Source: Paragyromitra xinjiangensis (taxonomy: Eukaryota; Ascomycota; Pezizomycetes; Pezizales; Discinaceae). Taken from it: a DNA stretch of 64,000 bases. This document shows positions 33,454 to 46,773 of this stretch, in pieces (position 1 is the stretch's first letter; every line of letters starts with the position of its first letter). The notes beneath the pieces are model-generated. The model was given only the letters and a program-made list of their open reading frames with translations. It was not told the origin of the DNA and searched no databases. The position numbers and the translations under genes were made by a program. The stretch lies in NCBI GenBank assembly GCA_038503065.1, contig JBCAMK010000012.1, positions 248,001-312,000 of the forward strand, read 5' to 3'.

Positions 33454-36400
33454 ATGGCTACCGCCGCAGCTTTCGCAAATGGTTATTCCAATGGCGCATT
33501 CCCCCTCCGCCGAAACCGATTCTCCGACATCCCCCCCAGCATTGACATCCCCGTGTCCGCTGGCGACGAGGACGACGACGATGAAACCGCCGTGGTCGAA
33601 GTCGATCCGGACTCACTTCCTGATGATCCTACAGAGCTATGCACGCTTCTTGAGAACGAGCGGTCGCCAAGACAATTTTGGATGTATATTGCATTGGCCT
33701 ATGCGAAACACGAGAAGGTCGATATTGCGATTGAAATCATGACGAAAGGACTACATGCGAGGGCAAGCGACACAGCGGAGAAGCTGCCGATGCTGAATCT
33801 GTTGACATGGCTATATTTACAGAGGAGCCGAGAGGCAGCGAGGAACGTTGCTGGTATGTACTAATGATTCCCCTTTATCTGGCGTTTCGGCCATGTATTG
33901 ATGTTCAACCACTAACAATATACGGTATATACAGAAGGAATAGCCATCATATCAGAGGCAAAGACCAAAGACCATTACCTCCAACTCGCTACCCAGACTC
34001 TAAACGAGTCATCCCGTCTCGATCCCTCTTCTGTCATCTCCACACTCGCCCGTGGCGTTTACTCCGTCTTCAAGGCCTCAGTTTCGAGCTCCACGGAAAA
34101 GGGCCACCATCTGGATAATGCGACCAAAATCTTCGATGACGCCATTCGAACCTCACGAGCTGGCAATATGCTAGCTACCATGGGCAAGGCCCGAGTCCTA
34201 TATGCCCGAAAACGCTACGACAAAGCACTCGAATGCTATCAGGAGGTATTACTCAAGAGACCCGACATGGATCCAGACCCAAGACTAGGAATTGGCTTGT
34301 GTTTCTGGAATCTAGGTCACAAAGATGACGCTGCTATCGCATGGGGGCGCTCATTGGAGTTAGATCCAGATTCAAAGGTTGCACATATCCTTTTAGCACT
34401 ATATCATCTAAATGTCACCGCAACGCTGTCAGAGTATGATCCAGCATTCATGGAAAACTACCGTCAGGTTATCGACCATACACAGAAAGCGTATAAGCTT
34501 GATAAGAACTTCCCAGCGGCTTGTACAACTTTCTCAAGTCACTTTTTCTCCAAGAAGGGGTACGCACAGTGTGAGGTTCTTGCCAAGAAAGCGATTGAGT
34601 ACAGTGACGTAGCAGCGGTCACTGCAGATGGATGGTACATGCTTGGGAGGAAATGGCACGCAGAAGGTGAATGGGAGAGAGCATTAGGATATTATCGACG
34701 AAGCGACAGTCTGCGAGAAGGCTGGCTCCCAGCAAAGCTTGGAGTTGGGCAAGTTCAAGTTCTGATGAAAGGTTTGTTATGTCACACTTTATATCATGTT
34801 TCACGGCTCCTGACAACACTTCAGATATCTCTTCCGCCAAATACACCTTTGAGGCCATAGTCCAAGCATATCCAAAATGCATCGAGGCCAAAACTATTCT
34901 CGGTACCCTCTACGCGCATGAGGTCCTCTCCGCCATTCCACGCACGGGTTTTGCTGCCTCCAAAGAAGATGTTACCACACTCCACAAGCGTGCCATCACA
35001 CTCCTCGAGTCCGTCCGTGCTACCTGGAAAGCGGACTCCAAAAAGACAGATCCAACACGTGAAGCTCTCCTGCTCACTCTTGCCCGCCTATACGAGAACG
35101 ATCAACCCGAGAAAGCCCTCTTGTGTCTACAGCAAGTCGAGGCGATCTACGCTGATCTCAAGGAAACGGATGAGGAGACAATGGTTCCCCTACAGCTCCT
35201 CAACAATATGGCAACATTCTACTGGCATCAGGAAAAATACGACCTCGCCCGTGAACTGTACCAGAACGCGTTGAACTCAATCCCAGAGCTGAAGGAGAAG
35301 GATGAGACCGCAGACACGGATGCTTTAGCTACAACACTCACCTATAACCTCGCTCGGACAGAGGAAGCAGCCGGAAACCTCGAAGAGGCAACTAAACATT
35401 ACGAGCAGCTCCTCGCCCGTCACGATGACTATGTCGATGCTAACATGCGTCTCGCATACATGGCACTCCGACGCGGCGGCGATGAAGGCCCCAAGCGCAT
35501 TCAGAAGCTGATGTCAACCGATGGCAACAACCTCGAAGTCCGTGCTCTCTACGGCTGGTACCTTGGCAAGCAGAAACGCAAAACGGCTATCAACATTGCT
35601 GAAGACCCCGAGCAGCGACATTACAAGCACTCGTTGCAACAACATGACAAGCACGACCGATACTCACTCACGGGAATGGGGAATCTATACTTGCTCACTG
35701 CCCGCGAGATGCGGCGAGATACGGAAACAGATAAGGAGAAACGACGAAAGACTTACGAGAAAGCGGTTGAGTTCTTTGATAAGGCGCTGCAATTGGACCC
35801 CAAGAATGCGTATGCGGCACAAGGGGTCGCAATCGCGATGGTCGAGGATCGGAAAGATTTGAAGACCGCGGTGCAGGTCTTTACAAAGGTAAAGGAGACA
35901 CTGGCAAAAGATGCGCACGCATTTGTGAATCTTGGGCACTGTTTGGCCGGGTTAGAACAGTGGGCGAGGGCAATTGAGAATGTAAGTTTGATTGAGCTCT
36001 TTTTTCTTTTTCTTTTTTTTGCGGCCCCCAGTTTTTCTGTTCTGGTGTTTCGTTTCTTGCATTGGGTTCATTTGGTGGCGTTATTTGAGGATGCTGGAGA
36101 GCGTTTCGTTTATACCCAGTTTGCGAGCTTCTTGGGGCATCTTGGTCTTTTCTGGAAGTTCGAATATTGCCTCGGTTCATAGGCGATGGTTCGATTTAAA
36201 CGCTGCAGTGTATCCTTGTTTGCGCACCTTAACGCCTGGGTTTAGCTTACTGTGATTGGGAATCGGAGCTAAAAATCGCCGGTCCCAATCATTCGATTCA
36301 CAATTAATGCTGCCCCTACAGCCTATTAACCTCTTGCATATACCCTGACCCTGCCACCTCTGTCACGCTCACATTATCACGGGCATGATACTGAACGTTA

Positions 36401-37965
36401 CTTCCAAACCCCTTGTCACTCATGCAACAGATATACCCCTGTCTCTTTTCTATAATTCCTTTGATTTGCAGAATGCAATCTTGTCTAATTGCAAGGAACT
36501 TCTTTCCTGATACTGACGGTATTTGAAATAGTACGAAACCGCGCTGAACAAGTACCAACATGGCAAGGACCCCACGACACTGACCTGTCTAGGCCGTGTC
36601 TGGTTTGCAAAGGGCAAAAAAGAGAGGGAAGGCGAACCAGAGAAGTCGCTTGAGAGTTTTAAGAATGCATTAGATTACGCGAAACGGGTAAGCTACATGC
36701 ACTGATCTACTAGGACATGGAGATATGTGCTAATATTAGCGGGATTTTCCCCCCTTCAAGGCTTTGGAAATCGCCCCAGATAATGTCATGTTTATGTTCA
36801 ATGTTGCATTCGTGCAGTTCCAGATTGTGCAATTCTCCATGCAATTGCCGGAAACGCAGCGTACACTCGAGGACCTGGAAACAGCTGCAAAAGGGTTAGA
36901 TGAGGCGATTCAGTAAGTTGGATACTTTTTTTTGCTCATTTTGATATGCCGGAACGCCATATTACATATTGATATACCTCCTCTACCTCGGGAGTTCCCA
37001 TCGTGTTACCTCGGACCTATGGCTGACGCTAAATTTATCACTGCAGAATGTTTTCAGATGTTGCACGCTCCAAGAACCCCCCGTACCCCTCACAAGAGAT
37101 TGAGGCACGTTCTACTATGGGTCGTAACACATTGAGGAAGCAGATGGAGCGTGCAATCCAGAAGCAGCGCGAATACGAGGAAAAGAACGCCACAAAACTC
37201 GCGGAAGCGAAGAAAAAGCGAGAGGAGGAGATCCGTCGCAAAGAGGAGGCCGCAGAAAAACTTAGACGAGAGGAAGAAGAAAAGAGAAAGGCAATTGCAG
37301 AACAAAGGAAAAAAATGCAAGAGGAAGCCAGGGAATATGCGGAACGCAAGAACGCCGAGGAGATGGCCAGAGATGACGCAGATTTCGACGAGAACGGCGA
37401 GAAAAAGAAGAAGCGGGGTGGGGGTGGGGGTGGCGGCGGCAAGTCCAGTCGGGGTGGAAGATCAAAACGCAAACAGAAAGATGAGGTCGTTGGTTCTGAC
37501 AGTGACTCGGACGGCGGCGCCCCCCCAGTTAGGGCTCGCCGGAACAGAAGCAAGAGTGCTATCACTGATGACGATGGGGAGAAGCCGCCTGCCAAGAAAC
37601 GCAAGAAGCTTACTCGACGACGTGGTGCCAGCCCTACAGCAGGCGGCAAGTTCAAGTCCAGCGAAATGGTCAATAGTAGCGACGACGAGGACGAAGACGC
37701 TACTGCTGCAGGCAATGGCAACGGCGGCACTGCGGGCAACAACGGTGCCGAGGATGATGGGAAAAAGAAATCTCAGAGGAAAAGAAAACCCAGAGCAGCA
37801 GTCAGTGACGATGAAGACGATGCAGACAATATGGACGATGAATTGTTTGGGGATGATGATGACAAACCAAGTGCATCGATGGCACTTGATCCTGAACTAA
37901 GGGATATGGACGTGGATATGCCCGACAGAGCCCCCACACCAGGTGGGGGAGACGATGAGGATTAG
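33454..37965 (+). CDS. CTR9: CTR9, TPR subunit of the Paf1 complex
   Basis: Six exons, 33454-33853, 33935-34771, 34825-35981, 36532-36687, 36761-36912 and 37047-37965, keep phase throughout and encode 1,206 residues. CTR9 is the scaffold of the nuclear Paf1 complex, which travels with RNA polymerase II and supports histone modification and elongation. The first 900 residues are built of tetratricopeptide-type helical repeats, for example KARVLYARKRYDKALECYQE, DPRLGIGLCFWNLGHKDDA and AVEFFDKALQLDPKNAYAAQ. The remainder is a charged coiled coil (KQMERAIQKQREYEEKNATK), a glycine run, and an acidic, serine-rich tail ending TPGGGDDED, as in fungal and animal CTR9. Intron 4 is about 550 bases, far longer than the others. 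Length fits the family. Confidence 0.93.
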
Positions 37966-40900
37966 ATTAGATTACCATCATTTCCAATGTATACGGGTAG
38001 GAGGGGTCTCCCGAAATCGCGGTGGATCAATTGTAGCGTATATGATGGAGGGGAAGAGGGGAGTGGAAAAAAAAAGCTGGGGATGCTGTAGATTAATTTG
38101 GTTGGCTGCCTCTTTGGTACCTAGCGGTTATACTATCTCCTATTTTGATTGTCTATTTTCTTTTTACGCCTACACCAGCTTGGCAGGGGTAGCTGTCAAT
38201 TGTAGTTTTATTTTTTACGGGATGCCTTTTTTTTCTGTTTGTTTTGCCTTCGTTCTTCCCCTCTTCCATCCTCCACATACCGTAACTTTATCCTGCTGCT
38301 ATCAATGCTGCCCACGTGAGGAACTACGTGCTTCACGCGCAAGCGCACGTGTGCAGCTTCTCTACTTCTCCTCCGGCCCTCCGTGGAGCTCCTCCTATTA
38401 GCAATATTCACTGTAATTTAGATATTCTCGATTCTTATGACTTGTTCAACGATTAATCCGGAATTGAATTACGGCATTTTCGCGCGGTTAGCTGCTCTGG
38501 ACCGTAGGCTGTGATGTCTTTGAATCGAAACTCCACCCCTTCATTCCCCTCTCGTCATAACACTCACCGTAATTTCAACATATCTCGATCGTTGGTTGAT
38601 CAACGAATAACAACTATTCGGGTGGCTACTCCATCTGGTTGGGGGGGTCTAGATGGCCATAGCAACCGCAGTTCCCCGATGGAAATTTCAGAGAGCATTG
38701 TCTCAGAACGAACAAACACAAACAAAAAACGATGTATCTTCGGGGAATTCCACAGCCTCAAGATTTTGATAGGGCCTGGATTTGATCGCAGTTCTCCGTA
38801 TTCGCCGAAGGCCGTCAAGATTGTAACCTTTTTTATGCATATCTATTAACGTGCGACGTATCTTGAGTGTGATGTGATTTTTACCCCTGAACCTAGCCTA
38901 CTATTCACTTCTCCGGAAACTCGAATCTTCGGCGACATCATAGATCGAAGTCACAATTCGGGTGTGGCTTTTTCCTTTGGGTTATCCACGGGACTACGGA
39001 ATTCTTTCTTAGGTCATAGCAAAATATGCTCTGCGTACCGCGCTTCTTTGGACCCTTAAAAAAAAAAAAAACCGATCGTACCCGTTGCATTTTATCGTGT
39101 CATGGAAGCAATTTTCCGTCGATCGCTTGATTTAGGGCGGGGGCGCTGGATGGCTCGCGCTTGTGACTATGACCTGGGCGTGGGGCACGCGTGGCGGGCA
39201 TGGCATGGGGGGGGAATCGAAAAGTGAAAAGAAAAAAAACCACCTTTGATCTCCCAAGAGTAATTTGCTTTTCCGGGGGAAGTTGAAGCAAGACCATGGT
39301 TTGGCGGCGGGACAAGACGGTCGTTGATGTGTCTAGTTGAGTTTACGATTGGTGTAGTTACACTTGATTGTGGGGTTGAGAGGGAGGTTAATTAAACTGA
39401 GGGGGGGCTTTTTCTTCGTCGCGTAGTTTTCACGAGGTTTCGAAGCGGCAAAGCTTCTAGCTTTGGGGGGTAAAATGGGGAGTTGGGACTTCGGTAGAGT
39501 GATATTGGAACCGTGAACATGGATGATGGGTCCGGGGTACAGTATCCGATAGTCTGTTGAATTGATATTATAGGTATCATTGACGGCGCGGTGAACCACG
39601 AAGAGAGATTGAACGGGAACACGGGCAGAGTAATCCGTAAGGTAACAGCCGAGAAGCATAAGTCGAGTGATACCGTGTGAGTGCGTAAAATTCTCATCCC
39701 AGGCACATAACCGGAGTACCGATGGATACCCCAAGTCATCTATGGGAAATGCACTCCATTCATCCCTAGTGGTTTCCGGCACTTTGGTGACGAGAGCCCG
39801 CAGAGAGCTTGAGTGTCGTGCAAATACCTACTCATATCCATGCAACGCACAGCACTATCGACGTGCAAAGACCATCATCATCACTCCTCCCAATACTAGT
39901 CATGATCTTCCCCTATAGCAAACACGAAACAGGAGTAATCGAGAGAGCTGTTGAAAGTGTATTCGGCGACCACTCGGAACACGAATCTGGAGATTCACAT
40001 CCGTTGTGGATACTGATGATGTCCGCTGCGGGTGCCGAGTATTTGCATGGGTACGACCGGCTTATTCCCTTCATAAGCACGGGTAACTATAGCCTCCGCG
40101 TTTTATCTTTATGAAAGATGCTTTTCAATAGAAACCTATCGCCTTAAGAACGTATACTATTATTCTACAACCCGAAGACTTGGTAGACCCGGAGGTGACA
40201 GAACTCACGTAGTACCGGCACCTCCGGCCCGAGAACTAGAACTTACTTCAATATTCTGCAATAACAAACATGTTGATATCGATATACCCTAGCCACGAGA
40301 AAGTTTCCCACACTCTATCATTGGAGGTAAGGCAACTACGCATACGCAAGGGCTTAATAAATCCTTAAAACTCGATTTGTATCAAGATTATAGATCCATA
40401 TCAACTCTCCAGTACTCGCCAAGTCACTACGTATGCATCATACCGCATGCTCTAAGTCCGGTTTTTCCAGCTCTTCGCATCATCCAATCCCTCGCTTTTC
40501 CAATTCGTCTTCAGACCGCGCAAAGGTCCGTGTAGAATTCGTCATAATTCCAGCAACTTAATTTTGATCCTCAAATTGCACTCGGTACATAAGAGAGATT
40601 GCTTTTAAGCCACCCGAAGCTAAATTTGCGCGTCAGATACACCAGAGAGGTCCAGCGTCATGGTACGCGGTAAGAGTTTTGGGTTCTAAAAATACGGTGC
40701 GAGATGAGGTGCTTTAAGGGACCCTTACGCTGGTTCCATCGCCGCATTAGGAAAAACCCGTCGACTGGCTAGTCAGCACCGGATATTGCTTTGGGCCTTA
40801 CGTGGTACTGTAGCGGTAATAATTTAAAATGCTTATACCTGTTTATGTAGCTAGAGATAGGAATCTGGGCATCTATCAGATCCACAACTCCGCAATGTTT

Positions 40901-43900
40901 GTAAGATCAACTACTAGACCCGACTACTACGGCGCCAAACAAGGGGTAATATTCGCTGATGTGGGTAATGTTTGCTCTTTGGATGCGGTCGAGAATCAAT
41001 ATCCTGATCGGAGTATTGCTAGGAAAGGGGATATAACGTCACAGCCACAATGCCAAACCATGGAAACAGGCCGTGATCGTAGAGTTGACGGCATATTCCT
41101 CACTATTACTCTATAGTTCAATACCCAACATATTAAGACCGCGAACTATTTCGAAGATCTCCCTTCTGATCGCAACCTCCCGTCGTAAGTGCCGATGCGT
41201 GGTTATAGATACCTTTCTACACGTGAAACACGTACGGGCACTAATTGAAATGTGCCTAGTTTGTAGACGGAGAGTAGGTATTTGAGCAAGGAGACAGTTC
41301 ACCGCTGTCGGAGCGTACATGCTGGCAGATTTGTTCCAGATCTTCACCTGACCAAGCTGACCCCCATTTCTCGTTGACGATGTCTAAGAAGTCCCAAAGC
41401 GGGGCACGCCCGAATCTAGCACTAATTCAATTGCAGCAGATCATACTCGGATTGGGAGTGACGTCAAACGTTTGAACCGCTGGATTGCTGAACCAGAGCT
41501 TAGACATCTCCGTACTCTAGATCGCGAGCGCAAGCGAAGAGATAAAACATTCATAAAGATCTCACTCTGAATATCTATGCCGCAGTGTTGGGTTGGTGTT
41601 GAGCTCAGGAAATTAGAGGAGTTGGAGATGGTCAGTGGCTCTTTCCTGACATTTAGTGGTTCGGGTTGCACATGACCAGGAAGCATCTGGACTGATGTGA
41701 TGATCATTCCCCTTTGCTATACCAAATCTGTAAGGCGCTTTGGCGGACAGGGTCTAGTCCAGCTGGGCTTGACCACCTTCTCACCTCCGTAAAAAGATCC
41801 TTTCGAGAAAATCAAAATGGGGTCGTATCAACGACCCGGCACATATGCACGCAGAAATGGGGTACATACATGCAACGGTACTTATTTGTGAGGTATCAAA
41901 CGGTATGGCTGGAGTTGCATATGCGTGTACTCTAGAAGAAGTAAAGTCACGTTGAGGCATGGGGTTTTCTCACGTGCATTCGCGTGTAGTGGTTCCTGAT
42001 GCTGTGGTGCAGCGGCTTCTCGTAGCGAGTTGGAGGGGCGTACGGCGTACGTAACGTATGAATTCGCTTGCTGTGAGTGACAACCCTCGGTTATGTACAG
42101 TTACGTCGTTTCGACGTTGACGGCCGCCGGTGGCAGTGTGACAGACAGCGACAAACAGTCTCATGGGAGGGCAGAAGTTTACAAGAAAAAAAAAAGACAC
42201 GGATTTGTTTCCCTTTCTTTGGTGGTGTATTTTTTTTTGACGGCGACACAACTGCAAGCGGAGCGGAAGGGCCCCTTGGGTTGTCTTGAAGAGTCCCGGC
42301 AATCCTCCGATCATCGATGGGTGAGAGGGGTGTCCTCATAGCATTTTTCTTTTTCTGGACAAGTCCACTAGCAGTGTCCAGGTATCTGGGTTTGCACTTT
42401 TCGGTTGGGTTTTGTTTGCTTTTGAGGGCCCCGAAACACGCTTGTGATCGTTAGCTGCGTCTTTTTGTTACAGAATCCTTCTTTTTCTCTTCCTAAAAAC
42501 TACTGTGTTCCGCCTAAAACGGTTATACAATTTGTAGCTTTTTCACGCCAATTTTTTCCATCTCAAGAGTTACTCGCCAGTCAGTAACGAGCGCGCACGG
42601 AATCTATGCATTGCCCTCATCTTACTGAGCACTTGAGAAAAAACTGAAATGGGGGCACCAACGGGCCGGATAGAGCTCTCGGAAACCCCTGTTCCTTGCG
42701 AAAAGCCATTCTCCCATGTCTCGAGTCTTTTCCTACCAGGCAGAAAGAGGAAAAGAAGAAAAAAGAGAACCACGGACACACCAGCATCGCTGTTGGATCC
42801 GGTGTCTAGGTTATCCCTGTGATTCACCCTACGAGCGCTTTGCCCGTTCGTGAGACGGAGATGAAATGGGACAAGCCGGAATTCGGTGAAAGTACCGGCT
42901 ACGAGAACATTCTCATTCTCGGCATCTGGTTACCGTACTCGGAATCGATGTGATGTCCGGTGCTATGCCTGTACTAGCGATGGTAGTTTTTATGAAAGTA
43001 TGCGCGTCTCGATAGCAGTGTTAGTGTTTCCGGGGTGAGGCTCGGGAGACCAACAAAAATTGTTTGGCCAGCGGCCCCGCATCGTCAATAGTGAAGGGAA
43101 TCATTGGACGGTGTAAGCGGATGGATGCATGTTCAGACACTGTCTTTTGTGAGGACTCGTTAGTCGTTACGTATGTACCCTTTCGGACGGTCTAGTGAAA
43201 CCAGAGTCGTATTATTCCTTGGGAGACTAGCAAGTGTCTAGGTTGAAAACGACGACGCCTCACAGCAGCGTTACTCGGGGGTGGCTTTCTCCTCTCGCCC
43301 TTCGCTTGCTACTGGCGCGACGAGACCGACCTCCCCATTCTTATCGATCGTGGAGCAGGTATTAATTGCACAGACACCTTAGTTGTGGTGCAAGCGAACG
43401 AACAGACGCGCCGACTCCCCGAAATCTGGCTCCCATCGATGGTTATTGTCAAACTCTGGGGTGGTTCTGGCATATCCCTTGACGTGGGGAAAGGAGGGAG
43501 GTTAGGGGTAGTTGATAGCTCAACCCAATAACCCGAGCGTCGTCATTTTGCTAAATATCCCCGTAGAACTTCACACTGGGAGATCAGCAATCTAAGTAAG
43601 GGAACTAGGGAAGTGCTCCAGGTAAGTGGTGTCGACTTTCGTTTTTTTTGTTGATAGTTTGATATCGTGTGTTTTTGTACCGTTTGTTCCAAGAGTTCAT
43701 GCGACCACCCACGTTTATCGGACCATAGGTGATTTAGTCCGAATCGTGTTGTTTGGACCCTTTACCAAAGTGGACGCTGTGGCTGAATCGTGAATCTTCC
43801 AGGGAGCTTCTTTGGCAGGAAACAACAGTGCGTAGGCCGAGCACCTGCATATCCCGGCTGGGTGTTGAAGCAGTACCCACGCGGTCTTACCTCTCTCCCA

Positions 43901-44723
43901 CCGGACATTTCTGGGCTGGTACTATGGCTGGGCTCCTGATCTCTCTCGCCCTTTGTAGATATTGTTTACTGCGCTTTTCGCCCTTCATCATCACGCATGC
44001 AGGTTAAGTCACGGTAGAAGAGAAAAGGAAAACGAGTATCTGACGTTTGCCTCCTGTATTCCTCATCCCTTCCTTTCTAGACAATCTATCCCATCCACCC
44101 AGTACATTACTGCGGTACCTTACATACGCACCGTACATACATACACCTCCCTGCCTCTTTACCAATTCAATCGACCCCCAATCTACGCCGCATAGACGTA
44201 TCCACTTTTAGTGGGTGCAGCATCTCCAGATTTGATAAGTGAAAGTTGCAACGGTCTCTCCTCGGGCTTTGATCGGCCTGCTTTTTCCAACTCCCGAACC
44301 TTGTGCTACATAACCGGCCTGCCCACCCCCCCCCAGAAAAATTATTACCGTCCCTCGTCTGCCGTGCACTGCACAGATTGGATTTATACCTCCCCCAAGG
44401 GATATAATCCGCCTCCTTCCCTATTCTGAGAAAGTAAGAAGCATCCCCAATTATCCTAATTAACCTTTGGGACACACACCCACACACACCCACCCAACGT
44501 TCGAACTGGTAATTAATCAAAAGCCAGCAGTACCACATACAGCTTGACCAGGGATTCAAGCCTATCACATTCTTTTTTACTCGCGCGTCTCGGTTGTGTA
44601 TGGTGGGGCCGTCGAAAACAACAAATGCACCATCTCATAAATAAGCCTTCGCCCCGAACAAGCTCTCGCAAAGGGACGCCTGTATATCATTCGGAAAAAA
44701 CCACAACTATATTCAACAACAAC
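37966..44723. other. 6.7-kb interval without a recognised gene
   Basis: No frame longer than about 150 codons occurs, and none is protein-like. Features include an A-run near 39059-39071 and a G-run before 39213. Near 43621 there is a GTAAGT followed by an AG at 44003, which could be a 5' untranslated intron of the CRIB gene. The stretch may also hold regulatory DNA. Confidence 0.45.
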
Positions 44724-46773
44724 ATGGACGCAGTATACATCTACGCAGCAGCAGGGCCTCCTGAAAGGCCAAAGATGATCAAGAGGAGGGAATCTCGTAT
44801 CAGATCATCCTTCTTCGGTGGTCAAGTGAAGCGTGAGAGCTATGAGTTATCATCTGAGGAGGTTGGAGGGATGAGAAGTCCTTCAAGGTCGATGACCAGT
44901 AGCTCAGATGATAAAGAGAACAATGTGTCATTCCTGAGCCGAAGGAAGCTGCGGAAATCTTCATCACACGCCAGTCTTTCATCGGTGTCATTCGTATATG
45001 AGGCCAGCCGACAAGAAAAGGCTGGACGTAAAGGATTTGCAGATTTACTGAGAGGAGGAAAGACATCGCCAGTGCGACAGGCCGCAGGTACAGAGGCTTC
45101 ACTTTTCTGAATGAGTCATTGCTAAGATGATATGTATAGGTCAACGCAAGCATTCTCATCAGATTAGCAAGCCATTCGACTTCTTCCACATTACCCATGG
45201 CAACTCTCAGCATTTCTCTCGTATGCAGCAAACAGACGATTGTTCGTTGGTTCGAGACTGGCATAATGTTGTACGGGATTCCACAATGCCTTCGCGACAA
45301 AACACCATCAAAGGTGACTCGACCGTCGTAGGAAAACCTTCTGCGAACCCTCTTTCACGTACGACGTCAATCCGCTCCCGGAAACGTGCAAATTCGGAGA
45401 AGTCGATATCTCCTCAGGAGTCTATGTGCGATCTTTCACCGGGTTCGCCAACTCGCTCACAAGAAGGTCTACGCTATACATTCCCTCCAACACCACCTCC
45501 GCGAACTTCATCCAGACATGCCCTTCGTAGTCTTGCAGAAAGCCCAACAGAAGAAGATGATGAATGTATCTTCAGACCAGGACGTCAATCACGAATGCTA
45601 CATGCAGTTACTACTGAAGGCGAAAGCAGTTACGGCAGGAAATCACCAGGTATCGAGAGGTTAATGACTCAATTGGTGGACGATTCAGATTCTTCTGACT
45701 CAACCCCAGACGAGTTTGAAGAATCTACATTGTCCGAGCTTCGTTCGTCTAAATCAACACCAGATTTACTTTCTCTACGACATAGACGCTACCTCTCTGT
45801 TGGGAGGAGGCCTATGAGCCAAATCAGCGCAGTCTCTGACACTCTCAATGGCACCTTCATGCCCCCAAGCCCTCGCCTCATGCCGATGTCTGCACGTCGC
45901 ATGTCTCGACGAGTTTCAACCCATATGCGTCCTGAGGGGCTTGCCACTGACTCTGGTGCCTTCCTCGACTCTTGGGAAGAGGATATTGACTGGTGCTACG
46001 AGCATGAAGTGGATGCGGACTGCGAATTTGATTGGGATAGAGGCTCAGAGCATGAGGCTACATATGCGGAGGAGAGCACAGATCAACCTACGCCTTTGTC
46101 CGAATCACTGACACTCAACAATGATATGTTGAAATTTGGAGGAAGAGAAAGCTTTGTCCTTGTGGAGAAAAGGATCACTGGTGTGTTCGAAGACAAACTT
46201 CTTCTTCCGCCTTCTCCTCAACTAACTGGATTCCCGGATTCGACCATTGGAGTCGCTGATGGCGGCTTTGACTCATATGAGTCGGAAAGTGAAGACATCA
46301 TTTTCCGTGCGGGAACCACTGCCCGAAGACACCGATCGGTCAGCTCTGCAACTTCTCTTCCGGAACTTGTTCCCGGCCGTTCTTACCGTGAGGAGCTCAA
46401 TCGTGTGGCTAGGCAACTTGACGACCACATTGCTGCCCTTAACCAGGAAGCTTATTTCTTACAGCCCTTGACTACCAATCTTCCTGGCCCTCACTCGTTT
46501 TTCTTGGGAAACCGTGCTAGAGCCGATTCGGAAGCCACGTGTGCTACTCTCTGCTCCGACACTGATACCATCACCCCGGTTGAGGCAAGCGAGATCATTA
46601 CTCCTTCCAGCTCAGCTCACAATTCTCTTCACTTTACAAGGCACATTGATGATGGTCGCGCGGAGAAGGGTCTGTCGTTTCCCGCTGCCGCACTTCCTGG
46701 TGTCATCGAGTTTGCCCCTGATGGCCTGCATCACATTGCAGCAGAGGAGCAAGAGTTCCTGCATTTCATTTGA
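44724..46773 (+). CDS. CRIB-domain protein, putative Cdc42/Rac effector
   Basis: Two exons, 44724-45087 and 45140-46773, encode 665 residues. The start at 44724 has the context CAACATGG; an in-frame ATG about 100 bases upstream is possible. Residues about 130-145 read ISKPFDFFHITHGNSQHF, matching the CRIB consensus I-S-x-P-x-x-F-x-H-x-x-H, which binds GTP-loaded Cdc42 or Rac. The motif is formed just after the splice junction. The rest is mostly disordered: serine-rich stretches, KRRESRIRSS near the start, TPPPRTSSRH, many SP/TP sites and acidic patches such as EEDIDWCYEHEVDADCEFDW. No kinase or other catalytic domain is present, so a scaffold-type effector in polarity or septation, like yeast Gic proteins, is a reasonable inference. 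A short predicted helix (YREELNRVARQLDDHIAALN) near the end could dimerise. Confidence 0.75.

Noticed and set aside
37038..37742. 234-codon minus-strand open frame
   Set aside because: It is the antisense shadow of the CTR9 coiled-coil exon; its leucine- and serine-rich content mirrors the lysine- and glutamate-rich coding strand.
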